Below, in pieces: positions 9,438 through 18,232 of a DNA stretch of 64,000 bases (position 1 is the stretch's first letter; each line of letters opens with the position of its first letter). The position numbers and the translations under genes are program-made. Source of the DNA: Alphaproteobacteria bacterium (GTDB lineage: Bacteria; Pseudomonadota; Alphaproteobacteria; Elsterales; Elsteraceae). Below the pieces are notes generated by a model that saw nothing but the letters and a program-made list of their open reading frames with translations, did not search any database and was not told the DNA's origin. The stretch covers positions 62,001 through 126,000 of the forward strand of contig JAAFIC010000001.1 of the NCBI GenBank assembly GCA_013298565.1. Reading direction: 5' to 3'.

Positions 9438-10180
9438 GATCGGCGCTCCAGGCGGATGGATAGGGTATCAATCGGGTCAGACGATAGAATGGCGTCGCGG
9501 ACCATGCGGAAGGCATCGGCCACCTGTTCGGCGGCGATGCGGGCAGCTTCCACGCTGTCGCCCGCTACCAGCGCATCAATTAGGCAATGGTGCTCGTGGC
9601 TGATTTCCTCCGTCCGGTCGCGCAGGGCGAGGCCGATATGGAGCAACCGTTCCGATTCCATCATCAATTGCTCCAGCATCGCTGCCAGCCGGGCATTGCC
9701 GGAGCGGCGGGCAATCAGCAGATGGAACTCGCGGTTGGAGGCCAGAAAACTCTCCGCGCTATTGGGGTCGCCAGGGCTATAGCGGGCCTGGCAGGCGGCA
9801 TCGAGTTGGGTTAGCTCGTCGGCAGCTACTTGACCGGCAGCAAGGCGCGCGGCTTCGGATTCAAGCAGTTGGCGTAGATCGAAAATATCGCGCACGTCCC
9901 GTAAAGTAACAGGGGCAATCTTCCAGCCGCGCCGGGCTTGCGCGCGCACCAGCCGATCTTGGGCAAGGCGCGATAGGGCGGCACGCACGGGGGCTTTGCC
10001 AAAGCCGAAACGGGCGGCAAGCTGGGTTTCAGAAACCTCCGAGCCGGGCGGCAGCGCACAGGTGATGATCGCCCGGCGAATGGCCTGATAGGCGCGGTCG
10101 CCCAGGCTTTCACTATTTTCATCGTGGCCCAGGGTTGGGAGAATGACAATCGTTGACATGGCAAAATCCATAACTGACAT
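9434..10180 (-). CDS. GntR-family regulator, FadR (FCD) subgroup
   Basis: 248 aa from the first ATG; starts at the MDFAM or MSTIV methionines are also possible because none has a strong ribosome-binding site. An N-terminal winged helix (YQAIRRAIITCALPPGSEVSE, then QLAARFGFGKAPVRAALSRL) is followed by an all-helical FCD ligand domain with the metal-binding pattern D..R (FDLRQLLE), H (NREFHLLI), H (HEHHCLIDAL). It overlaps the thiol dioxygenase gene by 4 nt. Such regulators are usually repressors relieved by a carboxylate ligand; here the ligand may be a thiol or sulfinate metabolite (inference). Confidence 0.9.
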   Translation of the reverse strand: MSVMDFAMSTIVILPTLGHDENSESLGDRAYQAIRRAIITCALPPGSEVSETQLAARFGFGKAPVRAALSRLAQDRLVRAQARRGWKIAPVTLRDVRDIFDLRQLLESEAARLAAGQVAADELTQLDAACQARYSPGDPNSAESFLASNREFHLLIARRSGNARLAAMLEQLMMESERLLHIGLALRDRTEEISHEHHCLIDALVAGDSVEAARIAAEQVADAFRMVRDAILSSDPIDTLSIRLERRS

Positions 10181-10184
10181 GTCA
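10175..10184. promoter_or_regulatory. Perfect palindrome overlapping the GntR gene start
   Basis: TGACATGTCA spans the first possible ATG of the regulator, and a half-like TTGACATG lies at about 10152. It could be an autoregulatory operator; if so the true start is one of the downstream ATGs. Confidence 0.3.
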
Positions 10185-10256
10185 CAGATGCCGCGATTTT
10201 TGCGTTATGTCAAGCCTGGCCGTCGATGACGCAACTCGGAATTTGCTCCAAAACCC

Positions 10257-12440
10257 CTATTTTTCCAACAACGTCCAGGCCCCTGTCCAAGTATCGGGCG
10301 GGGGCGCTTGGCGTAGAGCGGCGCAGCGCTTCAGCAGGCGTTGGCTGGGTTGATCGTTAGGGCGCAAGGTTAGGCATTCCTCGAAGGCGGCCATCGCGCC
10401 GTGCCAGTCGCGGCGATAGTAACGGCGCAGGCCCAGCTCGAAATGATCGCGCAGGCGGGCGGTGTGATCGTCGAGTTTGCCGTGCTCGGCGAGCAATTCG
10501 TAAACTTTCACGGCTTCCGACTTGCCCATCACCACGATTTCCTCCATCTCGCGGGTTTCGATCTTTATGCCCGCAAGCTCCCGCGTCGCGCCTGAAATCA
10601 GCAGGCGCGTGCCGAGGGCTTTATTAGCGGTTTCCAGCCGTGCGGCGAGATTGGCGGTATCACCCAATACGGTATATGTGCGCGACTGTTCGGAGCCGAT
10701 GGAACCAACGATAAGTTCCCCCGTTGCAATGCCGCAGCGGATGTCGATGCCTTCGATCTCGTGGGAAAAGCGCCCGCTGCGGACCAATCGGTTCACCCAA
10801 GCCCGCACTTCTTCCCGCTGCTCTAGGGCCGCCAAACAGGCTTCGGAGGCTTGCGACATATCCATCGTGAACGGTGGCCCCCAGAAGGCCATGACCGCAT
10901 CCCCCATGTATTTATCGACAATGCCGTGCTGATCTTTGATGGGGCGCGACATAAGGGTTAGGTAATCGTTTAGAATCGTTACCAACTCGCGCGGATTGAG
11001 CCGTTCCGAGAGATTGGTAAAACCCTGCATATCGGCGAAAGAAACCGTCATTACCTGCTGCTCGCCGCCGATGTTTGGATCGACCAGCAAGCTCGCCACC
11101 ACGCGCGGATCAATGTATTTGCCGAAGGTCTCGCGGATATTCTCGGCTTTACGGCGTTCCGCAATATCGGCCAACATACGGTTGCAAAGCTGCTTAAGCA
11201 CCGAGGACAGGAGGGCCAACTGATCTTCATCGCCCCGGTTAGGATCGTGGGCGGCGGCGCTATCGCGGCGTTCGCGCACAATGGCTTCAAGATCGCCCAA
11301 CACCTCGCGCCGAGCCTCTTCATCAAGCGTATCGGCCAGCGCGAGCATTTGGCGGCGGATCATGCGTTCCTGGCGGCGGCGCTGGCGCTCGCGCTCGTCC
11401 CGGTAGCGGTCGAGAGTGCGGGCGTGATCGCGGAAAACCTCGACAGCAGCAGCGATACGGCCAATTTCATCGTTCTTCGGCGCATAAATCTGCACGGACG
11501 TATCGCCGCGCGACAAGGCGTTTAGCCCGGTGATGGCATCGTCCAACGGCCCAAACGAGCGGCGTAAATACCAGATGAGAAAGGCGACAATCAGCATCAC
11601 GCCAAGGCCAACCAACAGGCCGCTTACCAACCCTACGCGGTCCACGCGCGCGATGGTCGCGGTCACATCCTTGACGGTAATCAAGGCCCCGACGACGCGG
11701 CCCACGGCATCTTCCAGCGGCACCGAGGCAATTTGATACGTGCGTCCAATCACGCTGCGATGCTCGATAAAGCGTTGCCGGATTGGCAGATCGAACGCTA
11801 GTTGCTGAGCCAAAGCCTGATTGGTGCCGTGGGCGATGCGGTTACGCAGCGACAAAATATAGGCATCCCCCCCCAAGCCTTCGCTTAATTCCGCTAGTGC
11901 CCGGTCGCTATCGACGGCGGCGACCAAAATACCGCTCACGTGCCCCAAGGCTCCGGTGATCGGTTGTGCGACGGTGATGCGGAACCGGCGGCTGCTATCC
12001 TGCTGAACCAGTGCCGTCGCTTTGCCCTCGTTCAGCACGTGACTGATCGTGCCTGCGTCCAGCAACGTCGGCGGCGGAAAACCGCTGGCGGTGGTCAGCA
12101 GTACGTCGCCCTCCCGGTCCAGCAGATCGAGTTGATCAATGCGCTTGGCGGTTTGAAGCCGAGTGATGTCTATCGACACTATCTGCTGCACGTCCGGCCG
12201 TTCGCCGGTTTCAAGCGCATCGGCCAGGGGAAGCGTCGCCATCTCCCGCAAGGCGCTGCTCAGATCCTGCTCGTAGCGTTCGATGATTTTCGACCACAGC
12301 AGGGCTTGGGTTTGAAAGGTTTCCTCTGCCCGTCTATCTTCCACCAGCCGCTCGCGCTGCCAACTGGCAGCAACGAGACCGCCGGTCAGCAGCATAAAAG
12401 CCGTGGCAACGATGAGGACGACCCGCGTGCGGAGTAGCAT
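10257..12440 (-). CDS. Membrane-bound class III adenylate/guanylate cyclase with Cache-like sensor and HAMP
   Basis: 727 aa. TM1 (residues 6-26), a periplasmic Cache-like sensor of about 240 residues, TM2 (VSGLLVGLGVMLIVAFLIWYL), HAMP (about 290-345), a helical linker, the cyclase homology domain (about 465-640) and a short TPR-like C-terminal tail. Both metal aspartates are present (SFADMQGFTNLSE and DKYMGDAVMAFWG) and the transition-state Asn/Arg segment reads GDTANLAARLE, so it should be active. It is the third gene of a tight operon (6-nt gap) behind a sensor-MFS fusion and a small sensor. A cytosolic cNMP-binding protein is encoded at 1431-1871. Confidence 0.9.
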   Translation of the reverse strand: MLLRTRVVLIVATAFMLLTGGLVAASWQRERLVEDRRAEETFQTQALLWSKIIERYEQDLSSALREMATLPLADALETGERPDVQQIVSIDITRLQTAKRIDQLDLLDREGDVLLTTASGFPPPTLLDAGTISHVLNEGKATALVQQDSSRRFRITVAQPITGALGHVSGILVAAVDSDRALAELSEGLGGDAYILSLRNRIAHGTNQALAQQLAFDLPIRQRFIEHRSVIGRTYQIASVPLEDAVGRVVGALITVKDVTATIARVDRVGLVSGLLVGLGVMLIVAFLIWYLRRSFGPLDDAITGLNALSRGDTSVQIYAPKNDEIGRIAAAVEVFRDHARTLDRYRDERERQRRRQERMIRRQMLALADTLDEEARREVLGDLEAIVRERRDSAAAHDPNRGDEDQLALLSSVLKQLCNRMLADIAERRKAENIRETFGKYIDPRVVASLLVDPNIGGEQQVMTVSFADMQGFTNLSERLNPRELVTILNDYLTLMSRPIKDQHGIVDKYMGDAVMAFWGPPFTMDMSQASEACLAALEQREEVRAWVNRLVRSGRFSHEIEGIDIRCGIATGELIVGSIGSEQSRTYTVLGDTANLAARLETANKALGTRLLISGATRELAGIKIETREMEEIVVMGKSEAVKVYELLAEHGKLDDHTARLRDHFELGLRRYYRRDWHGAMAAFEECLTLRPNDQPSQRLLKRCAALRQAPPPDTWTGAWTLLEK

Positions 12441-12446
12441 GGACGG

Positions 12447-14342
12447 TTAGCGCTCCTGTCGGGCGATAGGCTGGGGGCGCATAGTTTGAACCAACCCAAG
12501 CGCCACAGCCGGAATCCCTAAAATCAGCAAGGCAAATGGACTCCCCGCCGAAGCGATGAAGGCGGCCAGGCTAACCCCAATCAGCCCCCCCGCCATATCG
12601 ACCATCAGCAACCCCGAAACTGGCCATAGCGGGCGCGTTAGACCCCAACCGATACCGAAAAGGCCGACCGCAAGCGTGCTGGTAACAACATCCGCAGTCA
12701 GCGCGAATCCGGCAAGGCCCAGGGCTGCAACCAGCAAACCGATACCCTGCCGCCGGGCGACCCCCGATAAAAGCCGCGCCGACATCAGCACACCCAACCC
12801 GAACGCCCCGTAATGCGGCACCGAGGCCAGCAAGGTTCCGGTCGATAGCCCCATCACCGGCAAGGCTTGAAACAGAATGGCACCGGCAACCACTGCCAGG
12901 GTCGCAGGCCCCCAAAGGCTTGGCAAGCCGGTTAAATCATCTGCTTCGCTCATATCTGGCGTAGCATCGGTATTCCGCAGATTGTTCCAACCATACAGCG
13001 CGCACAGGCCCGCTGCGGCGGCGATGAGCCACAGGGCGGCATTGACTCCCACCCCCTCGCCCAGCACGGCCCCGACCACCGGCCCAACCGCATGAAAGCC
13101 AAGGGCTGCAACGAGAACGATGTTCCGATCATGGAATATATCCGCCCGATACCGCACGGTTAGGATGCGCCAAGCCATGCCGAGCGCAATGCCGCCAATC
13201 AATCGGCTAGCCCAGAACACAAGCGCGCTCTGCGTTGCCGCCGTTGCCACCAAACTGAGGGCCAGCAGCAGCATTGCCAGCAAAAAAACAAGATTTCCAT
13301 GGTTTGGCCGCACCAGCGGCGTCATCACAGTGCCAAAGCCAATCCCGACCAGCGTTAGCCCAAGGGGGACGGCGGCCAGGAGAGAAGGCTCCAACCCGCC
13401 CAAAACATGCGCGCTTCCCACCAGCGGCACGAGCGGGCGCACCATTTCGCTGATGATGGTGAGAATTAGCATCAACCAGCGCCCATCGGGCCGCGCAATC
13501 GTTTGCCGCAACAGGCGGCGGTTATCGGTGGCGAGCGTGGGGAAGCGGGTTTTCGCGTCTTCCAGCATATGAGACAGCCGGTCGGCGGAAGCCGCATCGA
13601 GATCCAGCCCGCGAATGGCGTTGGCCGACGCGGCAAACCGCTCGAACCGATCTGCGACGGTACGAAGGTTAGCGTTCAACCGCCGGATCGCGCGCCCCAT
13701 CGTGCCGGGGGCATTGGCGGCGAGCGAGGCGCTGAAATCGCCCTCGAGCACCTGCTGCAAGGCCGCGCCAAGCTGCGCCGACGGCGTATCAAGAGCGCGC
13801 GCCAGAATAAGCCGCGTCACCTCGAAAATAATAAGCAGACCAGCTAGAATAATTCCGAGCGAGGCAGCTAGATACAGCCATAGCCGATCAATTGCGAAGC
13901 TCAAATCGCTCCCGACGCGCAAGGCCCCAACAGCAGCCCCATGCACCGAAATGGGCAAAGTGCTAACGACGGGACGGGAAAGCGACGAGAAACCGCCGCC
14001 GTTATTAGCAGAAAGCGCCTTACCTGCCGCAAACAAAATACGGCCACTCGGGTCGGTCACTTCCATACCGTTAAGGGTTGGATTATCGTCCAACACTTCT
14101 TGCAGCATATCGTTCACCCCGGCCAACTGTTGCAGCGGAATACCGGCGTTGACCCCACTGCTGAGGTGCTTGACGAGCGAGCGGCCCACGGCGGCACTGT
14201 TTTTCTGCATTTCCGCGACCAGCAGCGGCGTTACCGTGCGGTTGGCCGCCCACAACATCGCGACCGCCGCAATGAGCAAGAGCGCCCCGCACAGCAGCGT
14301 TAGGCGCAGCGAAAAGGGGCGTTTACCCATGGGGCGGCTCAC
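12447..14342 (-). CDS. Sensor-HAMP-MFS fusion protein (MFS half degenerate)
   Basis: 631 aa. TM1 (about residues 12-32), a periplasmic sensor domain of about 115 residues with GIPLQQLAGVNDMLQEVLDD, TM2 (about 150-172), a HAMP-like linker, then about 12 hydrophobic helices arranged as an MFS domain (about 285-620). The MFS motif A between TM2 and TM3 is unrecognisable here (VMTPLVRPNHGN), so transport is doubtful. The start is GTG, overlapping the stop of the preceding small-sensor gene (GTGA); an in-frame ATG four codons on is an alternative. It is a paralogue of the protein at 16153-18231. I know of no characterised protein with this architecture. Confidence 0.75.
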   Translation of the reverse strand: MSRPMGKRPFSLRLTLLCGALLLIAAVAMLWAANRTVTPLLVAEMQKNSAAVGRSLVKHLSSGVNAGIPLQQLAGVNDMLQEVLDDNPTLNGMEVTDPSGRILFAAGKALSANNGGGFSSLSRPVVSTLPISVHGAAVGALRVGSDLSFAIDRLWLYLAASLGIILAGLLIIFEVTRLILARALDTPSAQLGAALQQVLEGDFSASLAANAPGTMGRAIRRLNANLRTVADRFERFAASANAIRGLDLDAASADRLSHMLEDAKTRFPTLATDNRRLLRQTIARPDGRWLMLILTIISEMVRPLVPLVGSAHVLGGLEPSLLAAVPLGLTLVGIGFGTVMTPLVRPNHGNLVFLLAMLLLALSLVATAATQSALVFWASRLIGGIALGMAWRILTVRYRADIFHDRNIVLVAALGFHAVGPVVGAVLGEGVGVNAALWLIAAAAGLCALYGWNNLRNTDATPDMSEADDLTGLPSLWGPATLAVVAGAILFQALPVMGLSTGTLLASVPHYGAFGLGVLMSARLLSGVARRQGIGLLVAALGLAGFALTADVVTSTLAVGLFGIGWGLTRPLWPVSGLLMVDMAGGLIGVSLAAFIASAGSPFALLILGIPAVALGLVQTMRPQPIARQER

Positions 14343-15094
14343 AGTTCGTCATCCAATCGCTGAAGATCTTTGGCGCGGGAATCGAGATAGGCGGCGGCGC
14401 TCTTGATCTTTTCCTGGCCCGCGCTGGCAAGATCGACCAGCGGGTCGCCGTTGAGCGCAGGAGCGCCCTCGCCGCTGAAAATTGCCAGAAGCGCCCTAGG
14501 CCGCGCTGCCGAGGCCGCAGTGAGGGCGGTGGCGCTGGCAAGAAGAGCGAGCGCGAGACCGGCGAATATCCCAAGACCCCATAGGTTTAGGTTATCGGAA
14601 AATTCGTCAAGCCGTTGATCGAAATAGGTTTTGGCGTACTGAAGCGCCACATAGCCTACGGTTCGCTCAAAATCATTCACAATAGGCACGCCGATGACGA
14701 TGGCATCGCGCTCAACCACTGTCCACCTTTGGCCGCTCGTGGTTTGAAGGGCCGTGAACCAACGGTTAGGCGCTTCTTCGCCCACAGTACCCCGGTCGGT
14801 GCTAAACAAACTACGGCCTCTTTCGTCTAAAACCTCGATGGCGAGAATTTGATCGTCGTCTGCCTTCTCGCGTTCGATTAAATCTTGGCTTACCCGCAGT
14901 TCGGCCAAGGGAAAACCTAGGCCGATATTCAATTCTAGTGCGGTTTTCAAACTCTGGGAGACGAATAAGAAGCGTGTTTCTGCCAATTGATCATAGGTTT
15001 TATCAACTAAACTACGATTTAGCTGGAGCACTAGACTAAAAATCAAACTCATAAAGAGCAGAAGGGTGAAAAAAATTCGCAGTCGGAAGGTCAT
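14339..15094 (-). CDS. Small membrane sensor protein (first gene of the minus-strand module)
   Basis: 251 aa. TM1 (residues 4-24), a periplasmic domain of about 140 residues, TM2 (LWGLGIFAGLALALLASATAL) and a 60-residue cytoplasmic tail with no kinase or cyclase domain. The periplasmic part carries NIGLGFPLAELRVSQDLIER, DDDQILAIEVLDERG and SLFSTDRG, nearly the same as in the divergent protein at 15398-16156. GAGGTGG lies 7 nt before the ATG. It overlaps the following sensor-MFS gene by 4 nt, suggesting equal production and perhaps a complex. It probably acts as a ligand-sensing subunit (inference). Confidence 0.7.
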   Translation of the reverse strand: MTFRLRIFFTLLLFMSLIFSLVLQLNRSLVDKTYDQLAETRFLFVSQSLKTALELNIGLGFPLAELRVSQDLIEREKADDDQILAIEVLDERGRSLFSTDRGTVGEEAPNRWFTALQTTSGQRWTVVERDAIVIGVPIVNDFERTVGYVALQYAKTYFDQRLDEFSDNLNLWGLGIFAGLALALLASATALTAASAARPRALLAIFSGEGAPALNGDPLVDLASAGQEKIKSAAAYLDSRAKDLQRLDDEL

Positions 15095-15397
15095 TATTTA
15101 CCACCTCATCGCCCATAGACGCAGAATAAATTATCCTAACGGCATATAGTCTATGTCGTTAACCGTTCAAAGACTTTCTATAAAGAATCAATTAATCAAT
15201 AAAGATCAATTGAAAGATAGGCAAATCTCTGTCCAACGCGAAAACACTTCTATCTTGCCATAAAAATGCTGAGATGCCAAGATTATGAAGGATTTTAATG
15301 TTTAATTCATGGGTGCCGCGATATGCTAATTGCCCAATGACTTTAGGGGAATGCAGGATTTCCACCCAAAGTCGTAGTGCACTGGGTTGAGGGTATC
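15095..15397. promoter_or_regulatory. Divergent regulatory region between the two sensor/MFS operons
   Basis: 303 nt, clearly AT-richer than its surroundings. It must contain both divergent promoters. An A/T-rich stretch around 15186-15215 repeats ATCAATT on either side of an ATCAATAAAG segment and could bind a regulator. No standard -35/-10 pair is convincing, and no ORF is seen. Confidence 0.5.
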
Positions 15398-16156
15398 ATG
15401 CGCGGAAAGCTGTCGCTAAAGATCGTTTTAATGTTGCAGCTTGTGTTTGGTGCCGCGCTGATTATGACGGCCTTGCTGAACTATTTCAAATTTGAAAAAG
15501 CCGTTACCAATGTTATCGCCTCTCGCTTCGTCGTTACCGTCAATGGGCTTCAAGGCGACGTTGAAAATGCGATGAATTTGGGGTTGTCGCTGGGAGAGTT
15601 GCGTGATCTTCAGCAACTAATCGAGCGCGAAGGGCGTAGCGATGACCAAATTTTGTCGATTGAGATTGCCGATACATCTGGAACCATTTTGTTTTCGACC
15701 GATAAAGCGCGCATAGACACCCCCCTGCCCGAAGATTGGTTGCGGACGATGACGCGCTCCGAAGGCGGAATTTGGCAGCAAACCTACAAAGATAATCCGG
15801 TCTTGGGAGCCACCTTGCGAAATACGTTCGGTCAGGTTGCAGGTGGGGTGATGATAAGCTACGCCAAGTCCGCGATTGCTGGCCGCACGGCGGCGGTGCG
15901 TCCAGGGATTGTTGGGGCGGCGCTCGTGGCGATTATCGCGTGCAGCTTACTAACCGTCATTGCTGTGTGGCTTGTGTTTCGCAACATCATTGCCGGGTTC
16001 CGCGCCGGTGAAACCTATGTGGCGGCGGCCCTGGCGGAGGGCGATACGAATAAGGCCCCCAAGCCCACAGGGGCCTTGGGGAATGATATTGTTGCCATCG
16101 TCGAAACGCTTCGGGGCGCCGATCAAGAGTTGAAGCAGGCAGCAGAAAAAGCATGA
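15398..16156 (+). CDS. Small membrane sensor protein (first gene of the plus-strand module)
   Basis: 252 aa. The ATG at 15398 is chosen because GAGGG precedes it; a GTG 21 nt earlier is less likely. TM1 (about residues 8-28), a periplasmic domain with NLGLSLGELRDLQQLIEREG and DDQILSIEIADTSG, TM2 (IVGAALVAIIACSLLTVIAVWL) and a HAMP-like cytoplasmic helix pair ending AIVETLRGADQELKQAAEKA. No output domain. It is a clear paralogue of the protein at 14339-15094, encoded divergently. It overlaps the next gene by 4 nt (ATGA). Confidence 0.72.
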   Translation: MRGKLSLKIVLMLQLVFGAALIMTALLNYFKFEKAVTNVIASRFVVTVNGLQGDVENAMNLGLSLGELRDLQQLIEREGRSDDQILSIEIADTSGTILFSTDKARIDTPLPEDWLRTMTRSEGGIWQQTYKDNPVLGATLRNTFGQVAGGVMISYAKSAIAGRTAAVRPGIVGAALVAIIACSLLTVIAVWLVFRNIIAGFRAGETYVAAALAEGDTNKAPKPTGALGNDIVAIVETLRGADQELKQAAEKA

Positions 16157-18231
16157 ATAATGATCTCGCAAAATCCATCAGTTTCCGGCTGTTAACGCTT
16201 GCGGTTTTGTTGCTGCTGGCAATGCTGGCGGGTTTTTCGGCCTTTTCGCGCACTTTGTTCGAGCCGCAAATTATCCCGGAACTTGAAAAAAAGGCCGAAA
16301 AAGTCGGCTCGTATGTACTGGTCCAGCTTAATCAAGCCGTAGAATGGGGCATCCCGGTCGAAAAATTGGCGGGTACTGACGATCTGTTCGACGATATTCT
16401 GGAAGATAATGCCGATATTGGCTTTATCACGATAACAGACGTGAACGGCAAGCGATTGCATTTGCGCGGCACGCTTCCCCCGCAGTTCGAGGCAGGTTTG
16501 GTGCAGATTGCGCGCGAGACCGCTCAGGCAAAAGCGCTCACGCCGGGCCGCTTGGGGCCGGTCTTCCTCACGAAATCGTTGCCGATCAAGTCAAAAGATA
16601 CGGTTATCGGCGTTCTCCACGTCGGCGCGCGCGCTGATTATGTTAGTAGTCAGTTGCAGGAGGTTTACTACGATCTTGCGATCATCCTGCTCGTAGCCGC
16701 GCTCTTTACTTTTGAAATTCTGCTGTATTTCGTCAATGCCTCTATCCTGCGACCCATTCGCGATATTCACGAAATGGCGGCGCGGGTGGCAGCGGGCAAT
16801 TTCGGGCGTCCGATTGCGCCCAAAGCTCGGGACGAGTTGGGCCGTATTGCGGTTCGATTGGACGAAGCCGTAGCAAAGCTGCGCGGCAATTATGAAGCGC
16901 TGGCACAGGCCGTGACGGGCTGGGGTGCCGATGCGCGAGGCCGAGTATCGGCAACGCTCAACAAGTTTGAGTATGGTTTTCCGTCGAAGCCGTCTCTGGC
17001 AGCCACGAGCAGCCAGCAGGGTACAGCGTTGATCCGCATTGCGGTGTTCGTTTTCAGCTTGGCGGAAGAGCTAACCCGCACGTTCCTGTCGGTGTATATC
17101 AAAGAATTGTTCGATCCTGTTCCGGGCCTCGCTATGGAAGTTGTGATCGGCGCGCCGATTGCGTTGTTTATGCTGTTATGGGCGTTGGCCCAACCCTTCG
17201 CCGGGGCCTATTCGGAAAAATTTGGCCGCCGGAAAGTTTTCTTGGTTGGAGCGGCACTTGCCGCTATCGGGCTTGCGGCCTCGGGCGTATCGGGAACGCT
17301 CGTGCATTTGCTGATTGCACGCTCCATCACTGCGATTGGCTACGCCATGGTGTTCATCTCCGCGCAAGGCTTCGTGATTGATAATACGACGCGCGAAACC
17401 AGAGCGCAGGGCATGGCCGGCTATGCAGGCGGAATTTTAACGGCGGGTGTTTGCGGCCCAGCGATTGGCGGGATTCTTGCAGATCAAATCGGCTTCCGGA
17501 GTACGTTTATTCTATCGTCTTTCCTCGCCGTTATTGCTGCCGTCATGGTTTATCGCGCTATTCAGGAACGCCCGATTAGCGTGCAATCGGAACGCTTTAG
17601 CCTAGCCAACTTAGGGCTGTTCATCGCCAATCCCCGATTTATGGGCGTGGTATTGTTTTCGGCCATTCCGACTAAGTTGGCGCTCACCGCGCTCGTCTTC
17701 TTCCTGGTCCCGCTGTATCTGAACGACCAGGGGATCAGCCAATCTATGATTGGGCGCGTGTTGTTGCTGTATTGGCTGGCGATGATTTTTGTCTCACCAG
17801 TCGCCAGCAGCCTCTCGGATCGCTTGGGCAACCGAAAGCTGTTCGTGGTTGCGGGCGGTGTGTTGGCGGCAGTTGGGGGCGTGGTTGCAGTGCTAAATAC
17901 CTCGATCTGGTCGATGGTAATTGGCCTCACTGTGCTCGGTATTGCTCATGGCTTAGTGATGACACCGCAACTGGCGCTCGTCACCACGCTGTCGCACGGG
18001 CGAAAAACTCAAAAGATGAGCGAAACCACAGTCTTGTCGATGTTCCGCCTAATGGAGCGTATTGGTAATGTGATCGCGCCATTTGTGGCGGGTGTGTTGT
18101 TGGCACGCTTTGGCTACGCCGGGGCAATCGCTGGCATTGGCTATATCCTAGCGGTTTGTGCAGCCATCTGCTTGATCTTGTTCATTACCTTCCGGGAGCC
18201 AAAAGTTCCCGCGCAAGAGGGGCATGTTTAA
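16153..18231 (+). CDS. Sensor-HAMP-MFS fusion transporter
   Basis: 692 aa. TM1 (about residues 12-32), a periplasmic sensor with GIPVEKLAGTDDLFDDILED and FITITDVNGKRLHLRG, TM2 (about 176-198), HAMP (ILRPIRDIHEMAARVAAGNF) with a coiled linker to about 295, then a full MFS domain of 12 TM. Two good motif-A loops are visible (GAYSEKFGRRKVFLVGAALA and SSLSDRLGNRKLF), so this MFS part looks transport-competent. The N-terminal half is homologous to that of 12447-14342. It is translationally coupled to the small sensor upstream and followed after 1 nt by a Tat-exported binding protein. Substrate unknown. Confidence 0.82.
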   Translation: MNNDLAKSISFRLLTLAVLLLLAMLAGFSAFSRTLFEPQIIPELEKKAEKVGSYVLVQLNQAVEWGIPVEKLAGTDDLFDDILEDNADIGFITITDVNGKRLHLRGTLPPQFEAGLVQIARETAQAKALTPGRLGPVFLTKSLPIKSKDTVIGVLHVGARADYVSSQLQEVYYDLAIILLVAALFTFEILLYFVNASILRPIRDIHEMAARVAAGNFGRPIAPKARDELGRIAVRLDEAVAKLRGNYEALAQAVTGWGADARGRVSATLNKFEYGFPSKPSLAATSSQQGTALIRIAVFVFSLAEELTRTFLSVYIKELFDPVPGLAMEVVIGAPIALFMLLWALAQPFAGAYSEKFGRRKVFLVGAALAAIGLAASGVSGTLVHLLIARSITAIGYAMVFISAQGFVIDNTTRETRAQGMAGYAGGILTAGVCGPAIGGILADQIGFRSTFILSSFLAVIAAVMVYRAIQERPISVQSERFSLANLGLFIANPRFMGVVLFSAIPTKLALTALVFFLVPLYLNDQGISQSMIGRVLLLYWLAMIFVSPVASSLSDRLGNRKLFVVAGGVLAAVGGVVAVLNTSIWSMVIGLTVLGIAHGLVMTPQLALVTTLSHGRKTQKMSETTVLSMFRLMERIGNVIAPFVAGVLLARFGYAGAIAGIGYILAVCAAICLILFITFREPKVPAQEGHV

Positions 18232-18232
18232 T

